63,328 nucleotides of DNA, from contig NZ_JAFICC010000021.1 of assembly GCF_017833415.1 (NCBI RefSeq), positions 1 to 63,328 of the forward strand, written 5' to 3'. This document shows, one piece after another, positions 18,389-26,976 of the stretch; positions within the stretch are counted from its first letter, which is position 1, and every line of letters starts with the position of its first letter. The stretch comes from Flavobacterium sp. 1355. Lineage in GTDB: Bacteria; Bacteroidota; Bacteroidia; Flavobacteriales; Flavobacteriaceae. The translations under genes were made by a program, and so were the position numbers. The notes beneath the pieces were generated by a model. The model saw only the letters and a list, made by a program, of their open reading frames with translations. It ran no database searches and was not told the DNA's origin.

Positions 18389-19861
18389 TTAAGAAATGGT
18401 AATTCCTATTTTTTTAAAGAGACCTCTTATAACCTGATTTATTTCCGGAGAAATATTAAACCTGTAGTTAAGATAGATGTATAAAATGGTTACCAAAATT
18501 GATTTTAAAGCAATACCAATTAACGAATAGACTGGGAACTCCCAAAAATAAAAAGCCAGAAATAAAATTGTAGTAACTGCTAATGAATATAAATTTTGCT
18601 TTGTAAAAGGATATAAATGCAATTTTTTTACCACGAAAAGTAATTTGGCTATACTGTAAAAAGTTATAGACAATAAAGTAGCAAACGCAGATCCCATGAT
18701 ACCATATGGCGGTATAAATATGATATTTAAAACAAAAGTTAAAACCACCAGCCCTAAGCCTAAAAACAGCACTGGCCTGTAATATTTTGTATTAAAAATT
18801 ATAGCATTATTATTTCCTAAGATTAAATCGAAATATTTTGACAGACCAATCATAAAAACAACCGGTACGCCTCCCCGATAATCCTCAGGAACTATTTCAT
18901 ACAACTGATTGATATTTACAAATATACATAACATTACAAAACCTCCCACAATCTGCAGGTTTATCGATGTTTTTTTATACAGGATGTTCAGTTCATCATG
19001 TTTATTCTCATGCATCAGTTTTGCTGTAATCGGATACACAATCTGATGCATTGCACGGCTGGGAACTGAAATTACCAAAGCAATATAAGTAGCTACAGAA
19101 TAAAAGGCAATGTTATCAATAATCATGTATTGATTCAATATCATTTTATCTCCATCCAAAAGCAAATTCGCAACACTTCCTGACAAAATAATATAAAAGG
19201 TATAAACCAATATATCTTTAGTGTTTTTTGGCTTTGTAATCTGAAAAGTAGGTTTCTGAACACTAAATGCATAAAACATAGTGACCAAAAGTGCTAATAA
19301 ATATAATCCGGCAGTGGCATACACAAATCCTTCGACACTAAGCCAGCCGTAATAAACACCTATTAATAAAAATAAAGAAAATAATCGCAGACCTACCTCT
19401 TTAACAAAATTACCAAAAACAGAATGCATATGCACACGGGCCCACGCATAAAAAATTTCAAAATAGGCCATACAAAGACCTACAAATGGAATCAACCAAA
19501 TATAACTTTTTACAATTGCATTCTTTTTTGACAAAAACATTAGGATTTCATCATAAAAAACGAGTCCTATTAATAACAGAGGAATTATCAGTAACATTGG
19601 AAATAAAACTGTAAAAGATAAAAACCGTGATTTCTCTTCGTCAGTTTTATATTGAGAATAAAATTTCACTAATGTATTTTGCATCCCGATAGCAAATAAT
19701 GGCATTATAACGTTTGCACAGGATGTTACATAATTAGTTAAGCCATAATAGGTAGACCCTAAAAAAAAGGGATATAAATAAAGTGTATTTATGGCTCCAA
19801 TACCAAAGCCTATATAAGTAATTATGGTGTTTTTAAAAGATTGATTTAAGACAATTCCCAT
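18389..19861 (-). CDS. Polysaccharide flippase / O-antigen-transporter-like membrane protein
   Basis: A 490-residue protein with about 12-14 transmembrane helices, alternating hydrophobic stretches from residue 10 to the C terminus, and no large soluble domain. The pattern (GFGIGAINTLYLYPFFLG near the start, then paired helices) matches the MOP-superfamily Wzx/RfbX flippases that move undecaprenol-linked sugar units across the inner membrane. It lies 44 nt downstream of a glycosyltransferase gene on the same strand, supporting a role in surface polysaccharide or glycoprotein assembly. The lipid-linked substrate cannot be read from the sequence. Confidence 0.85.
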   Translation of the reverse strand: MGIVLNQSFKNTIITYIGFGIGAINTLYLYPFFLGSTYYGLTNYVTSCANVIMPLFAIGMQNTLVKFYSQYKTDEEKSRFLSFTVLFPMLLIIPLLLIGLVFYDEILMFLSKKNAIVKSYIWLIPFVGLCMAYFEIFYAWARVHMHSVFGNFVKEVGLRLFSLFLLIGVYYGWLSVEGFVYATAGLYLLALLVTMFYAFSVQKPTFQITKPKNTKDILVYTFYIILSGSVANLLLDGDKMILNQYMIIDNIAFYSVATYIALVISVPSRAMHQIVYPITAKLMHENKHDELNILYKKTSINLQIVGGFVMLCIFVNINQLYEIVPEDYRGGVPVVFMIGLSKYFDLILGNNNAIIFNTKYYRPVLFLGLGLVVLTFVLNIIFIPPYGIMGSAFATLLSITFYSIAKLLFVVKKLHLYPFTKQNLYSLAVTTILFLAFYFWEFPVYSLIGIALKSILVTILYIYLNYRFNISPEINQVIRGLFKKIGITIS

Positions 19862-19905
19862 TTTTGATTTTAGATTGCAGAGTTTAGATTATTGATTTAC
19901 GTAAT

Positions 19906-21192
19906 TTATTCGTTAATCAATTGCACTAATTGTTTAGTTAGATTTTTTCTGGAATATTGCTGCAAACCAACGCCATTAGCTTGTAATTTTCCTTCTAAAA
20001 ATTGATTATAAAAGTCCAAAATTACACTTTTTAGTTTCGCTTTTTCAGAATAATCAAAAAATACTCCTGTATTTGTTTCTTTTATAATATCTGCAAAATC
20101 AGATCCCTGCGGACCAATAGCGATTATTGGCCTGTTTGAAACCATGTATTCAAATAATTTTCCGGGAATAATACTTTTGGTATCTTCTGAATTGATTTCT
20201 ATGAGAAGTAAAACCTGAGATTTCTTTTGGTGTGCAATTGCTTCATGATGCGAAACATATCCCAGAAGATTTAAGTAATCACCCAGTTTAAATTCTGCAA
20301 TTGCATCAAGTACTTCCTGACTAACAGCACCTATCAATTTAATTTCTAAATCATTTCTAAGACTTGGAATTTCGTTTAACAGCTCAACAAGGCATTCCCA
20401 TAAAAACAGAGGGTTTCTTTCTGATAAAAATGAACCGATATGAGCAAGGGTAAATTTCTCATCTAAAGTTTGTTTCTCAACATTCTCGACATCATAGCCA
20501 TTTGTAATCACCGAAATAGGCTTATTTGTAATAGCCTGAAATTCGGTTTTAGTAGTTTTACTGGTAACAATAATAGTATCAGCAGTGTTGAGTACTTTGT
20601 ACTCTAAATTTTTATGTTTTTTTGCCGCATACGACGACAACAGCAAAGACTTATGGTAACCAATTGTGGTCCAGGGATCACGAAAATCTGCAAACCATTT
20701 TACGTTTAATTTTTGTTTTAATTCTAAACCTATTAAGTGTAGACTATGAGGTGGTCCGGAAGTAACAATTGTGTCGATATTATTTTCCTTAATATATTTT
20801 TCAAGATAAGAAACAGAAGGTTTTACCCATAAAACACGTGCATCCGGAATAAAAAGATTTCCACGAACCCATAGGAAGAGTTTGTCCAAAAAGCTTTGTT
20901 TTTTCTTATTAGGAAAAATTCCCGAACTGATTTTTTTGGTTTTGTTCTTAGAGAAAACTGAAGCCAGTTGATAAGGCTCCAGAATTTTATTTTTAAGCAC
21001 AATTACTTTATCTGAAATTTCATTAACCAAAGCTTCATCAACTATTGGATAGGTTGGGTTTTCGGGAACATAAACAATAGGCTGAACATTAAATTCAGGC
21101 AGGTATTTTACAAATTTTAACCAACGCTGTACACCAGGCCCTCCGGCAGGCGGAAAATAATACGTAATGATTAAGAGCTTTTTTTGTTCCAT
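19906..21192 (-). CDS. Glycosyltransferase, GT4-like
   Basis: A 428-residue GT-B fold enzyme. The N-terminal half shows the donor/acceptor-side signature of GT4 family members (ITYYFPPAGGPGVQRWLKF, residues 8-26; VTSGPPHSLHLIG; WFADFRDPWT). The C-terminal half has the nucleotide-sugar-binding pattern with a conserved Glu region (IPGKLFEYMVSNRPIIAIG, about 370-388). It would transfer a sugar from an activated donor to a growing glycan on the cytoplasmic face. It is transcribed toward the flippase gene with a 44-nt gap. Donor and acceptor are unknown. Confidence 0.88.
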   Translation of the reverse strand: MEQKKLLIITYYFPPAGGPGVQRWLKFVKYLPEFNVQPIVYVPENPTYPIVDEALVNEISDKVIVLKNKILEPYQLASVFSKNKTKKISSGIFPNKKKQSFLDKLFLWVRGNLFIPDARVLWVKPSVSYLEKYIKENNIDTIVTSGPPHSLHLIGLELKQKLNVKWFADFRDPWTTIGYHKSLLLSSYAAKKHKNLEYKVLNTADTIIVTSKTTKTEFQAITNKPISVITNGYDVENVEKQTLDEKFTLAHIGSFLSERNPLFLWECLVELLNEIPSLRNDLEIKLIGAVSQEVLDAIAEFKLGDYLNLLGYVSHHEAIAHQKKSQVLLLIEINSEDTKSIIPGKLFEYMVSNRPIIAIGPQGSDFADIIKETNTGVFFDYSEKAKLKSVILDFYNQFLEGKLQANGVGLQQYSRKNLTKQLVQLINE

Positions 21193-21209
21193 TTAGATTG
21201 AATCGGTTT

Positions 21210-21303
21210 CACAGAGACTCACAAAGTTCCCGCAAAGTTTCGCAAAGATTATTTAAAATTTCTTTTGAGTATCTCCGTGATTGCTTTGTGAATCTTTGCG
21301 GAA
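21210..21303. repeat. Interspersed inverted repeat overlapping the 3' end of the YfhO gene
   Basis: Two oppositely oriented copies of a CGCAAAG/CACAAAG-rich motif (left copy about 21210-21250, right copy about 21270-21303) flank a short AT spacer. The right copy lies inside the YfhO reading frame and supplies its last 14-15 residues. Motifs such as TTTGTGAATCTTTGCGG look like a genus-wide interspersed repeat. Confidence 0.5.
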
Positions 21304-23715
21304 TTTTTCGAAATAAATACCGCCAATCAAAAGAAACAACATTCCTATTGAACTCGCCAAAGCAATTGTACCTCCTGTTTTAACAACCTGAGGTTCAAAT
21401 TTAAACTCAATTGTATGTTTTCCACCCGGAACTTCCATGGCTCTTAAAACATAATCAACCGGAAAATGATCTGTCAATTTACCATCGATATAAGCATTCC
21501 AGCCATTTTTATAATACATTTCGGAGAACACCGCCAAACCATCTTTTGCGTTATCAGATTTGTATTTAATATAATTTGGTTTGTATGTTACAACCTTTAT
21601 CGTTCCGGTTGTATCCCATTGTTTCTTTAAACGGGCGCTTCTAAATTTACCTTCGTGTTCACGAACATTAAAAACAGCTACTTTTTTAGTATCTAGATTG
21701 TCTAAAGCTTTCATTACATCGTCTGGTTTGTTTACCAGTTTTACTGTGCTTACAAACCATGCATTTCCGTTTGCTTCAGGATTTATGGTCGGAATTTCTT
21801 TTCCTTCTTTGTCAACCTGAATTACATACTTAACGTTTAACATGTTAAGTATTTCTAAATTGCTTTTTGCATTAATCTGATAATCCATTAATTGCTGCAT
21901 TCTTCTAGGTCTTACAGCACTATATCCGCCAATTGTTTTATGAAAATACGAAGATCTTCCCTGCAATTGTCCCTGAACGTCAAAAACACGATAAACAGAT
22001 GTATCTTTTAAAATTTCAGAATCTGTTGGGGTTTCCTGAAACGGTGCCGCAATTTGTACCGGACTTACAAAATCTTTTGCAGATACATATCTTTTGTCTA
22101 CAAAAAATAAATCAAAAATCATTAAAAGACCAACAATAACTAAAGTAGTAGTTTGTGAAAATTTATTTTTGATAAATAACCATAGAATTCCAAAAGTTAA
22201 AACCATAAAGAATCCTGATCTTAATAAATCTGCAGAATATAAGCTCATTCTGTCTTCTTTCAGAACATCAATAAATGCTTGTCCATAAGATTCCAAATAT
22301 CTTTGATCACTCATTCCCGTAAAATGAAAGAATCCTTTTGCAACTAATAAAATCACTAAAACACCAATACCAAAAACTCCTGTTTGTATTAATGCTTTTT
22401 GCTGCAATTTTGGATTGTCTTTTGCTTTAAAAAATGATTGAAGCCCCATAACTGCCAAAACAGGAAAGCATAGTTCTAATATAACCTGAATGGAAGAAAC
22501 TGCTCTGAATTTATCATACATCGGAACATATTCAATAAAGAAATCTGTTAGAAGCGAGAAATTTTTACCCCATGAAAGCAATAAAGTAAACAATGCTCCT
22601 GAAAGGAACACGTACTTAATTTTTCTATCATCAATAAATAATGCAAGAACTGCCAAAAAGAAAACCACAACTCCTATGTAAGCCGGAGCAGAAACAATTG
22701 GCTGATCTCCCCAGTAGGTTGGCATTCCGGATACAAAATCTTTTGCATCTTCTACCGGAACTCCATGATCAAGCATAAAGGTGTACATACTGGCATCTGT
22801 ACCAACATTTTCGTGACTTGAACCACCAAAAAGTCTTGGTGCTATAAGGTTGAAACTTTCTGCAATTCCATAACTATATTCGGTAATATAGTCTGTTGTC
22901 ATTGCTGCTGTTGTTTCATTTTTAGAACCATCAGGATTAAAGGTCAGTTCGCTTTTATCACGTATACTATATTTAGCATATTCGCTGGTTGCCATCAAAT
23001 TTGTTGCATTGGCTCCAATAGCAAAAATCCCGGCAACTGCTAAGACTCCAATTGAAATTAATAGTGGTTTATATTCTTTTTCTTTAATAAAAGTAAAAGC
23101 AAAATAACCCGAAAGTATCAATAAGAAAATTAATAAATAATAGGTCATTTGAAAGTGGTTGGCATTAACTTCTAACGCCACGGCAAACATGGTAAGCAAG
23201 CCTCCCCAAATATATTTTTTCTGAAATACGAGTATAAATCCGGCAATAACCAATGGCATATAGGCAATAGCATGCGCTTTGGCATTGTGGCCAACTCCCA
23301 GGATAATAATCAAATAAGTAGAGAAACCAAAGGCAATGGCTCCTATAAATGCTTTTAAAGGATCTGTTTTTAAAACTAAAAGTAAGCCGTAAAACCCTAA
23401 AAAGTATAAAAATAAATAATCGGCAGGACGAGGTAAAAAACGCAATACATCATCTAATTTCCCCACAAAATCATTAGGATAATTGGCTCCAAGCTGGTAT
23501 GTTGGCATTCCTCCAAAGGCAGAATTTGTCCAGTATGGTTCAGAATGAGCTGTTGCTCTAAAATCATTTTGCTCTTTTGCCATTCCGGTATATTGAGCAA
23601 TATCAGATTGGTAAATTTGTTTTCCCTGTAAAACCGGGTAAAAATAAATTAAGGAAACAAGAATAAAGCCCAGGATAACAAGGGCATGCGGATAGATTTT
23701 ATTTACTATTTTCAA
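21253..23715 (-). CDS. YfhO-family polytopic membrane protein
   Basis: An 820-residue protein with about 12-13 transmembrane helices and an extracytoplasmic C-terminal region, matching the YfhO family (early motif YPVLQGKQIYQSDIAQYTG; later GWNAYIDGK and a final helix near 785-805). YfhO proteins resemble GT-C glycosyltransferases and in Gram-positives glycosylate lipoteichoic acid. In Bacteroidota the acceptor is unknown. The gene sits 60 nt upstream of a glycosyltransferase and flippase on the same strand, consistent with surface glycan assembly. The last residues (FRKDSQSNHGDTQKKF) are encoded by an interspersed repeat, so the native C terminus may have been replaced. Confidence 0.9.
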   Translation of the reverse strand: MKIVNKIYPHALVILGFILVSLIYFYPVLQGKQIYQSDIAQYTGMAKEQNDFRATAHSEPYWTNSAFGGMPTYQLGANYPNDFVGKLDDVLRFLPRPADYLFLYFLGFYGLLLVLKTDPLKAFIGAIAFGFSTYLIIILGVGHNAKAHAIAYMPLVIAGFILVFQKKYIWGGLLTMFAVALEVNANHFQMTYYLLIFLLILSGYFAFTFIKEKEYKPLLISIGVLAVAGIFAIGANATNLMATSEYAKYSIRDKSELTFNPDGSKNETTAAMTTDYITEYSYGIAESFNLIAPRLFGGSSHENVGTDASMYTFMLDHGVPVEDAKDFVSGMPTYWGDQPIVSAPAYIGVVVFFLAVLALFIDDRKIKYVFLSGALFTLLLSWGKNFSLLTDFFIEYVPMYDKFRAVSSIQVILELCFPVLAVMGLQSFFKAKDNPKLQQKALIQTGVFGIGVLVILLVAKGFFHFTGMSDQRYLESYGQAFIDVLKEDRMSLYSADLLRSGFFMVLTFGILWLFIKNKFSQTTTLVIVGLLMIFDLFFVDKRYVSAKDFVSPVQIAAPFQETPTDSEILKDTSVYRVFDVQGQLQGRSSYFHKTIGGYSAVRPRRMQQLMDYQINAKSNLEILNMLNVKYVIQVDKEGKEIPTINPEANGNAWFVSTVKLVNKPDDVMKALDNLDTKKVAVFNVREHEGKFRSARLKKQWDTTGTIKVVTYKPNYIKYKSDNAKDGLAVFSEMYYKNGWNAYIDGKLTDHFPVDYVLRAMEVPGGKHTIEFKFEPQVVKTGGTIALASSIGMLFLLIGGIYFEKFRKDSQSNHGDTQKKF

Positions 23716-23764
23716 TTTTGGCTGGTTTAGGTTAAATGATGAATCCTTAATTTAGGACACAAAC

Positions 23765-24046
23765 TTAATCTATTTCTTCGTAATCAACATAATCGCCTAC
23801 CTTTTTGGTCTCGCGAGGTTTTTTTGCGTTTGCTGTATCAATAATTATTTCATCGTTGTTACGCGTATGCTGCCAGTTATTACCCTGACTATATTGCTGT
23901 TGTCTCTGAAAGTTTTCTCCAGCCTTTTCAACCGCTTTTTTTACCAATACCGGCAAAAAGATTCTGGCCAAAAACTTAAAAATATAGTAAAAAGCTATAA
24001 CCCACATGATAGTTTTAAACAAACCTGAAAATGATGCTTCCTGCAT
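23765..24046 (-). CDS. DUF4834-family small membrane protein
   Basis: A 93-residue protein starting MQEASFSGLFKTIMWVIAFY. One N-terminal transmembrane helix (about 8-30) is followed by a basic amphipathic segment (LVKKAVEKAGENFQRQQQY) and an acidic tail (VGDYVDYEEID). This layout matches the DUF4834 family found across Flavobacteriia. A longer frame reaches 24130, but its extra residues are low-complexity and would overlap the divergent promoter, so the internal ATG is chosen. It ends 49 nt before the YfhO gene on the same strand, so the two may be co-transcribed. Function unknown. Confidence 0.75.
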   Translation of the reverse strand: MQEASFSGLFKTIMWVIAFYYIFKFLARIFLPVLVKKAVEKAGENFQRQQQYSQGNNWQHTRNNDEIIIDTANAKKPRETKKVGDYVDYEEID

Positions 24047-24125
24047 AACTGTATAATTTTTTCCAAAATTAATAAATCCATTGTTTAAAAATAAAATATG
24101 AATCTTAAATAAATAATAAAATATG

Positions 24126-24133
24126 TACATTTG
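24126..24133 (+). promoter_or_regulatory. Candidate -7 box of the transporter-like gene
   Basis: TACATTTG matches TAnnTTTG and lies 38 nt before the chosen ATG at 24172. No TTG at the normal distance was found. Confidence 0.35.
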
Positions 24134-24171
24134 AAATGCGTTATTACTTTTTAATCCCCAAAAACAAATGT

Positions 24172-25158
24172 ATGTTAAAAATTAAGAACTTATTTATTGC
24201 TTTCCTATTACTCGTTCCTCAATTGTTTTTTGCACAATATACCGATGTAATTAATTCTAACCGACCAGGAGAAACCATGTCTGCCTTTGCTGTTGGCAAG
24301 ACTGTTATTCAGGCCGAAATTGGCTTTTACGGAATAAAAGAAAAGCATGATTTACTCGGTTATGATGCTAGTGGCCTTGGTACAGATTTGACCTTCAGAT
24401 ATGGCGCATTTCTTGAAAAATTAGAGTTTGTACTTGACATACAATACCAAATGGAAAATTTTGATACTCCTTATACGAGTTATAAAAAAAATAATTTCAG
24501 GCAAACAGTTCTGGGTGCCAAATACCTTATTTACGATCCCTTTAAAAATTACGAAAAAACAAAAAATATTTACAGCTACAAAGCAAATCACAGATTTGAC
24601 TGGCATTCTTTGATTCCTGCTGTTTCTGTTTTTGCAGGAGCTAACTTTGTCGGTGCAGACAACCCGTATTCATTTTCTCCGGAAGCAAGTATTTCACCAA
24701 AAGTAGTTTTGATAACCCAAAATTTATTTGGTGGCGGAAAATGGGTTTTTGTTACTAATATTATAGCAGATTACATCTCAACAGATTATCCAAGTTATGG
24801 ATATGTATTAACTTTAACGCACGGCTTTAATAGTAAATGGTCCGGATTTGTAGAAAACCAGGGTTATAAAAGCGACTTTTATAGTGATGCCATCGCGCGT
24901 GGCGGAGCAGCTTATCTGATCAGCCCAAATTTACAGGTTGATGCTTCTGTAAGTACAAACTTTAAAAATACCCCTTCTGTTTTATATGGCGGAGTGGGCG
25001 TTTCATGGCGTTATGATGGTAAGTACAAGGAACAGGAAACAGAATTAAAGAGACAATCCCGAAAAGAAAAGAAGTCCAAAGAAACCAAAGGCGGAAAATC
25101 TAAAAAAGAAACAGATTATCAGGAACAGGAAAGAAACCGTAAGTCTAAATACGAATAA
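24172..25158 (+). CDS. Outer-membrane beta-barrel, MetA-pathway/transporter-like (PF13557 type)
   Basis: A 328-residue exported protein: signal peptide (MLKIKNLFIAFLLLVPQLFFAQ), then the signature INSNRPGETMSAFAVGK typical of proteins annotated as transporter or putative phenol-degradation MetA-like barrels, then alternating amphipathic strands. The C-terminal 50 residues are strikingly charged (KEQETELKRQSRKEKKSKET and on) and are not barrel-like, so they probably project into the periplasm or outside. The start at 24172 is chosen over 24136 because the signal peptide then begins correctly and the upstream ATG overlaps the -7 box. The transported substrate is unknown. Confidence 0.8.
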   Translation: MLKIKNLFIAFLLLVPQLFFAQYTDVINSNRPGETMSAFAVGKTVIQAEIGFYGIKEKHDLLGYDASGLGTDLTFRYGAFLEKLEFVLDIQYQMENFDTPYTSYKKNNFRQTVLGAKYLIYDPFKNYEKTKNIYSYKANHRFDWHSLIPAVSVFAGANFVGADNPYSFSPEASISPKVVLITQNLFGGGKWVFVTNIIADYISTDYPSYGYVLTLTHGFNSKWSGFVENQGYKSDFYSDAIARGGAAYLISPNLQVDASVSTNFKNTPSVLYGGVGVSWRYDGKYKEQETELKRQSRKEKKSKETKGGKSKKETDYQEQERNRKSKYE

Positions 25159-25207
25159 AATTAATAACTAAATCCTTTACAAAAGGTATATTTTACATAC
25201 AATCTCA

Positions 25208-26329
25208 ATGATTACAATTAAAGAAGCCAAAACCAAAAAAGAGTTAACTGAATATATTAAATTTCCGTTTTCTTTATATAAAGACAATCCATATTGGGTT
25301 CCGCCAATTATTGCAGACGAACTGGAATCTTTTGATAAAACTAAAAACCCTGTTTTTGAAAATGCTGAGGCTTATTTTTATATGGCGTATAAAGACAATG
25401 AAATTGTTGGCAGGATTACGGCTATTATAAATTGGGAAGAGGTAAACAACCAGCAAAAAAAGAAAGTACGCTTTGGCTGGTTTGATGTTATCGATGACAT
25501 CGAAGTCACTAAAGCCTTACTGGAAAAAGTATTTGAATTAGGAAAAAAACACAATCTGGAGCACGCCGAAGGTCCCATGGGATTTTCTAATCTCGATAAA
25601 GTTGGCGTACTTACAGAAGGCTATGATCAGGTAGGGACTATGATTACCTGGTACAATAATCCTTATTATGTAACGCATTTTGAGCAATTAGGCTTTCAGA
25701 TTGAGAAAGAATATATAGAAAGTATTTTTCCTTTTTCTAATGTAAAACCTGAATTTTTCTTAAAAGCACAGGAACTTATCAAAAAAAGATATGGCCTTAG
25801 AGCCCTTACTTTTACCAAGACAAAAGACATTATGCCACACGTGGACAAAATGTTTGATTTGTTTAATGAGTCGTATGCAAAACTGGCCTCTTTTGTTGCT
25901 ATTTCAGATGTCCAGAAAGAATATTTCAAGAAAAAATACATCAGTTTCATCAACCCTGAATATATTAAATTTGTGGTTGACAAAGATGATAAATTAATCG
26001 CTTTTAGTATTGTAATGCCTAGTTTTACAGAAGCTTTGCAAAAAGCAAAAGGAAAACTGTTTCCGTTTGGTTTTCTTCATTTATTAAAAGCAAGAAAAAA
26101 AAGTAAAGATGTAGTTTTTTATCTGATTGGGGTACATCCTGAATATCAGAATAAGGGTGTAACTGCAATCATTTTTGATGAATATTATAAAACTTTTTCA
26201 GAAAAAGGAATCCAAAACTGTATCAGAACGCCGGAATTAGCCGAAAATAATGCAATCCATTTACTTTGGAAAAATTTTAATCCGATCATTCACTGTCAAA
26301 GAAAAACGTACCGCAAGGATTTGCAATAA
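25208..26329 (+). CDS. GNAT-fold N-acetyltransferase-like protein
   Basis: A 373-residue cytoplasmic protein made of two GNAT-like halves. The C-terminal half contains the acetyl-CoA-binding pattern FYLIGVHPEYQNKGVTAIIF (about 308-328), equivalent to GNAT motif A. The N-terminal half begins ITIKEAKTKKELTEYIKFPF with NPYWVPP, which is characteristic of a subfamily often called GTP cyclohydrolase-associated or simply GNAT in Flavobacteria. The substrate is unknown and could be protein or small amine. It follows the barrel gene by 49 nt and ends at a strong bidirectional terminator. Confidence 0.8.
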   Translation: MITIKEAKTKKELTEYIKFPFSLYKDNPYWVPPIIADELESFDKTKNPVFENAEAYFYMAYKDNEIVGRITAIINWEEVNNQQKKKVRFGWFDVIDDIEVTKALLEKVFELGKKHNLEHAEGPMGFSNLDKVGVLTEGYDQVGTMITWYNNPYYVTHFEQLGFQIEKEYIESIFPFSNVKPEFFLKAQELIKKRYGLRALTFTKTKDIMPHVDKMFDLFNESYAKLASFVAISDVQKEYFKKKYISFINPEYIKFVVDKDDKLIAFSIVMPSFTEALQKAKGKLFPFGFLHLLKARKKSKDVVFYLIGVHPEYQNKGVTAIIFDEYYKTFSEKGIQNCIRTPELAENNAIHLLWKNFNPIIHCQRKTYRKDLQ

Positions 26330-26341
26330 ACAGTCTCAAAT

Positions 26342-26373
26342 AAAAAATCCCTTTTAAAAAGGGATTTTTTTTT
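26342..26373. terminator. Bidirectional terminator
   Basis: Near-perfect hairpin with 14-bp arms (AAAAAATCCCTTTT / AAAAGGGATTTTTT) followed by more T. It separates the GNAT gene from the converging lipoprotein gene. Confidence 0.85.
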
Positions 26374-26854
26374 ACTGTGCTGGTTTACAATCTACTTTTA
26401 CCAGTATGTTTTTCTGATCAAATATAAGTTTTGATTTATCTTTAAACATGATTTTATCATTTGATTCTATCGTTTCTCCGTAGCCTTCGATAAATGTTCC
26501 TTCTCTGTTTAAAAATGCTACTTCGCGTACAGATGAAACTCCTTCAGATGTAAAGGTATATTCGGCAATAAGTGTATCACCTTTCATGTTTCCGTTTAAT
26601 ATGCCTTCGTTTTTATCTTTACCAGACAAATTATAACTCAATGTTCCATTTACCTCCTGATGAGAATTTACATTAAAACTCAAATCTACCATGCTGTTAT
26701 TATCAGAATAAGAATAACATTGATTTCCTGTTGGTTCTACACTTTCGGCTGTTTTTGGTGCACCAGTAGTAATTCCTCCCGGTACAGTGTCTGATTTTTT
26801 ACAGGAAACAAGACCAACCGTAATAATTAATGATAGTGCGAATAATTTTTTCAT
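26372..26854 (-). CDS. Hypothetical lipoprotein
   Basis: A 160-residue lipoprotein with lipobox Cys19 (ITVGLVSCKKSD). The mature part is a small beta-rich domain with a single conserved-looking pattern NGTLSYNLSGKDKNEGILNG and a C-terminal VKVDCKPAQ. It resembles small Flavobacterium lipoproteins of unknown function. The second and third Cys (in CYSYSDNN and VDCKPAQ) could form a disulfide. The gene is flanked by terminators on both sides, so it is an independent unit. Function unknown. Confidence 0.75.
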   Translation of the reverse strand: MKKLFALSLIITVGLVSCKKSDTVPGGITTGAPKTAESVEPTGNQCYSYSDNNSMVDLSFNVNSHQEVNGTLSYNLSGKDKNEGILNGNMKGDTLIAEYTFTSEGVSSVREVAFLNREGTFIEGYGETIESNDKIMFKDKSKLIFDQKNILVKVDCKPAQ

Positions 26855-26904
26855 AATACTTAATTTTAATGTTTTGTTACTATAAATTTAAGCAGAATAT
26901 AAAA

Positions 26905-26933
26905 AAAATCCATTCTTAGTAAGAATGGATTTT
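26905..26933 (-). terminator. Terminator of the alpha-oxoamine synthase gene
   Basis: Perfect 13-bp stem (AAAATCCATTCTT / AAGAATGGATTTT), 3-nt loop, T-run on the minus strand. Located 44 nt after the stop of the upstream gene. Confidence 0.85.
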
Positions 26934-26976
26934 ATTACATAATTCCCATACTATGGAAATCTATTTTATTCTAGAA

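Noticed and set aside
24136..24171. Upstream ATG for the transporter-like protein
   Set aside because: Overlaps the promoter box and would put extra residues before a proper signal peptide.
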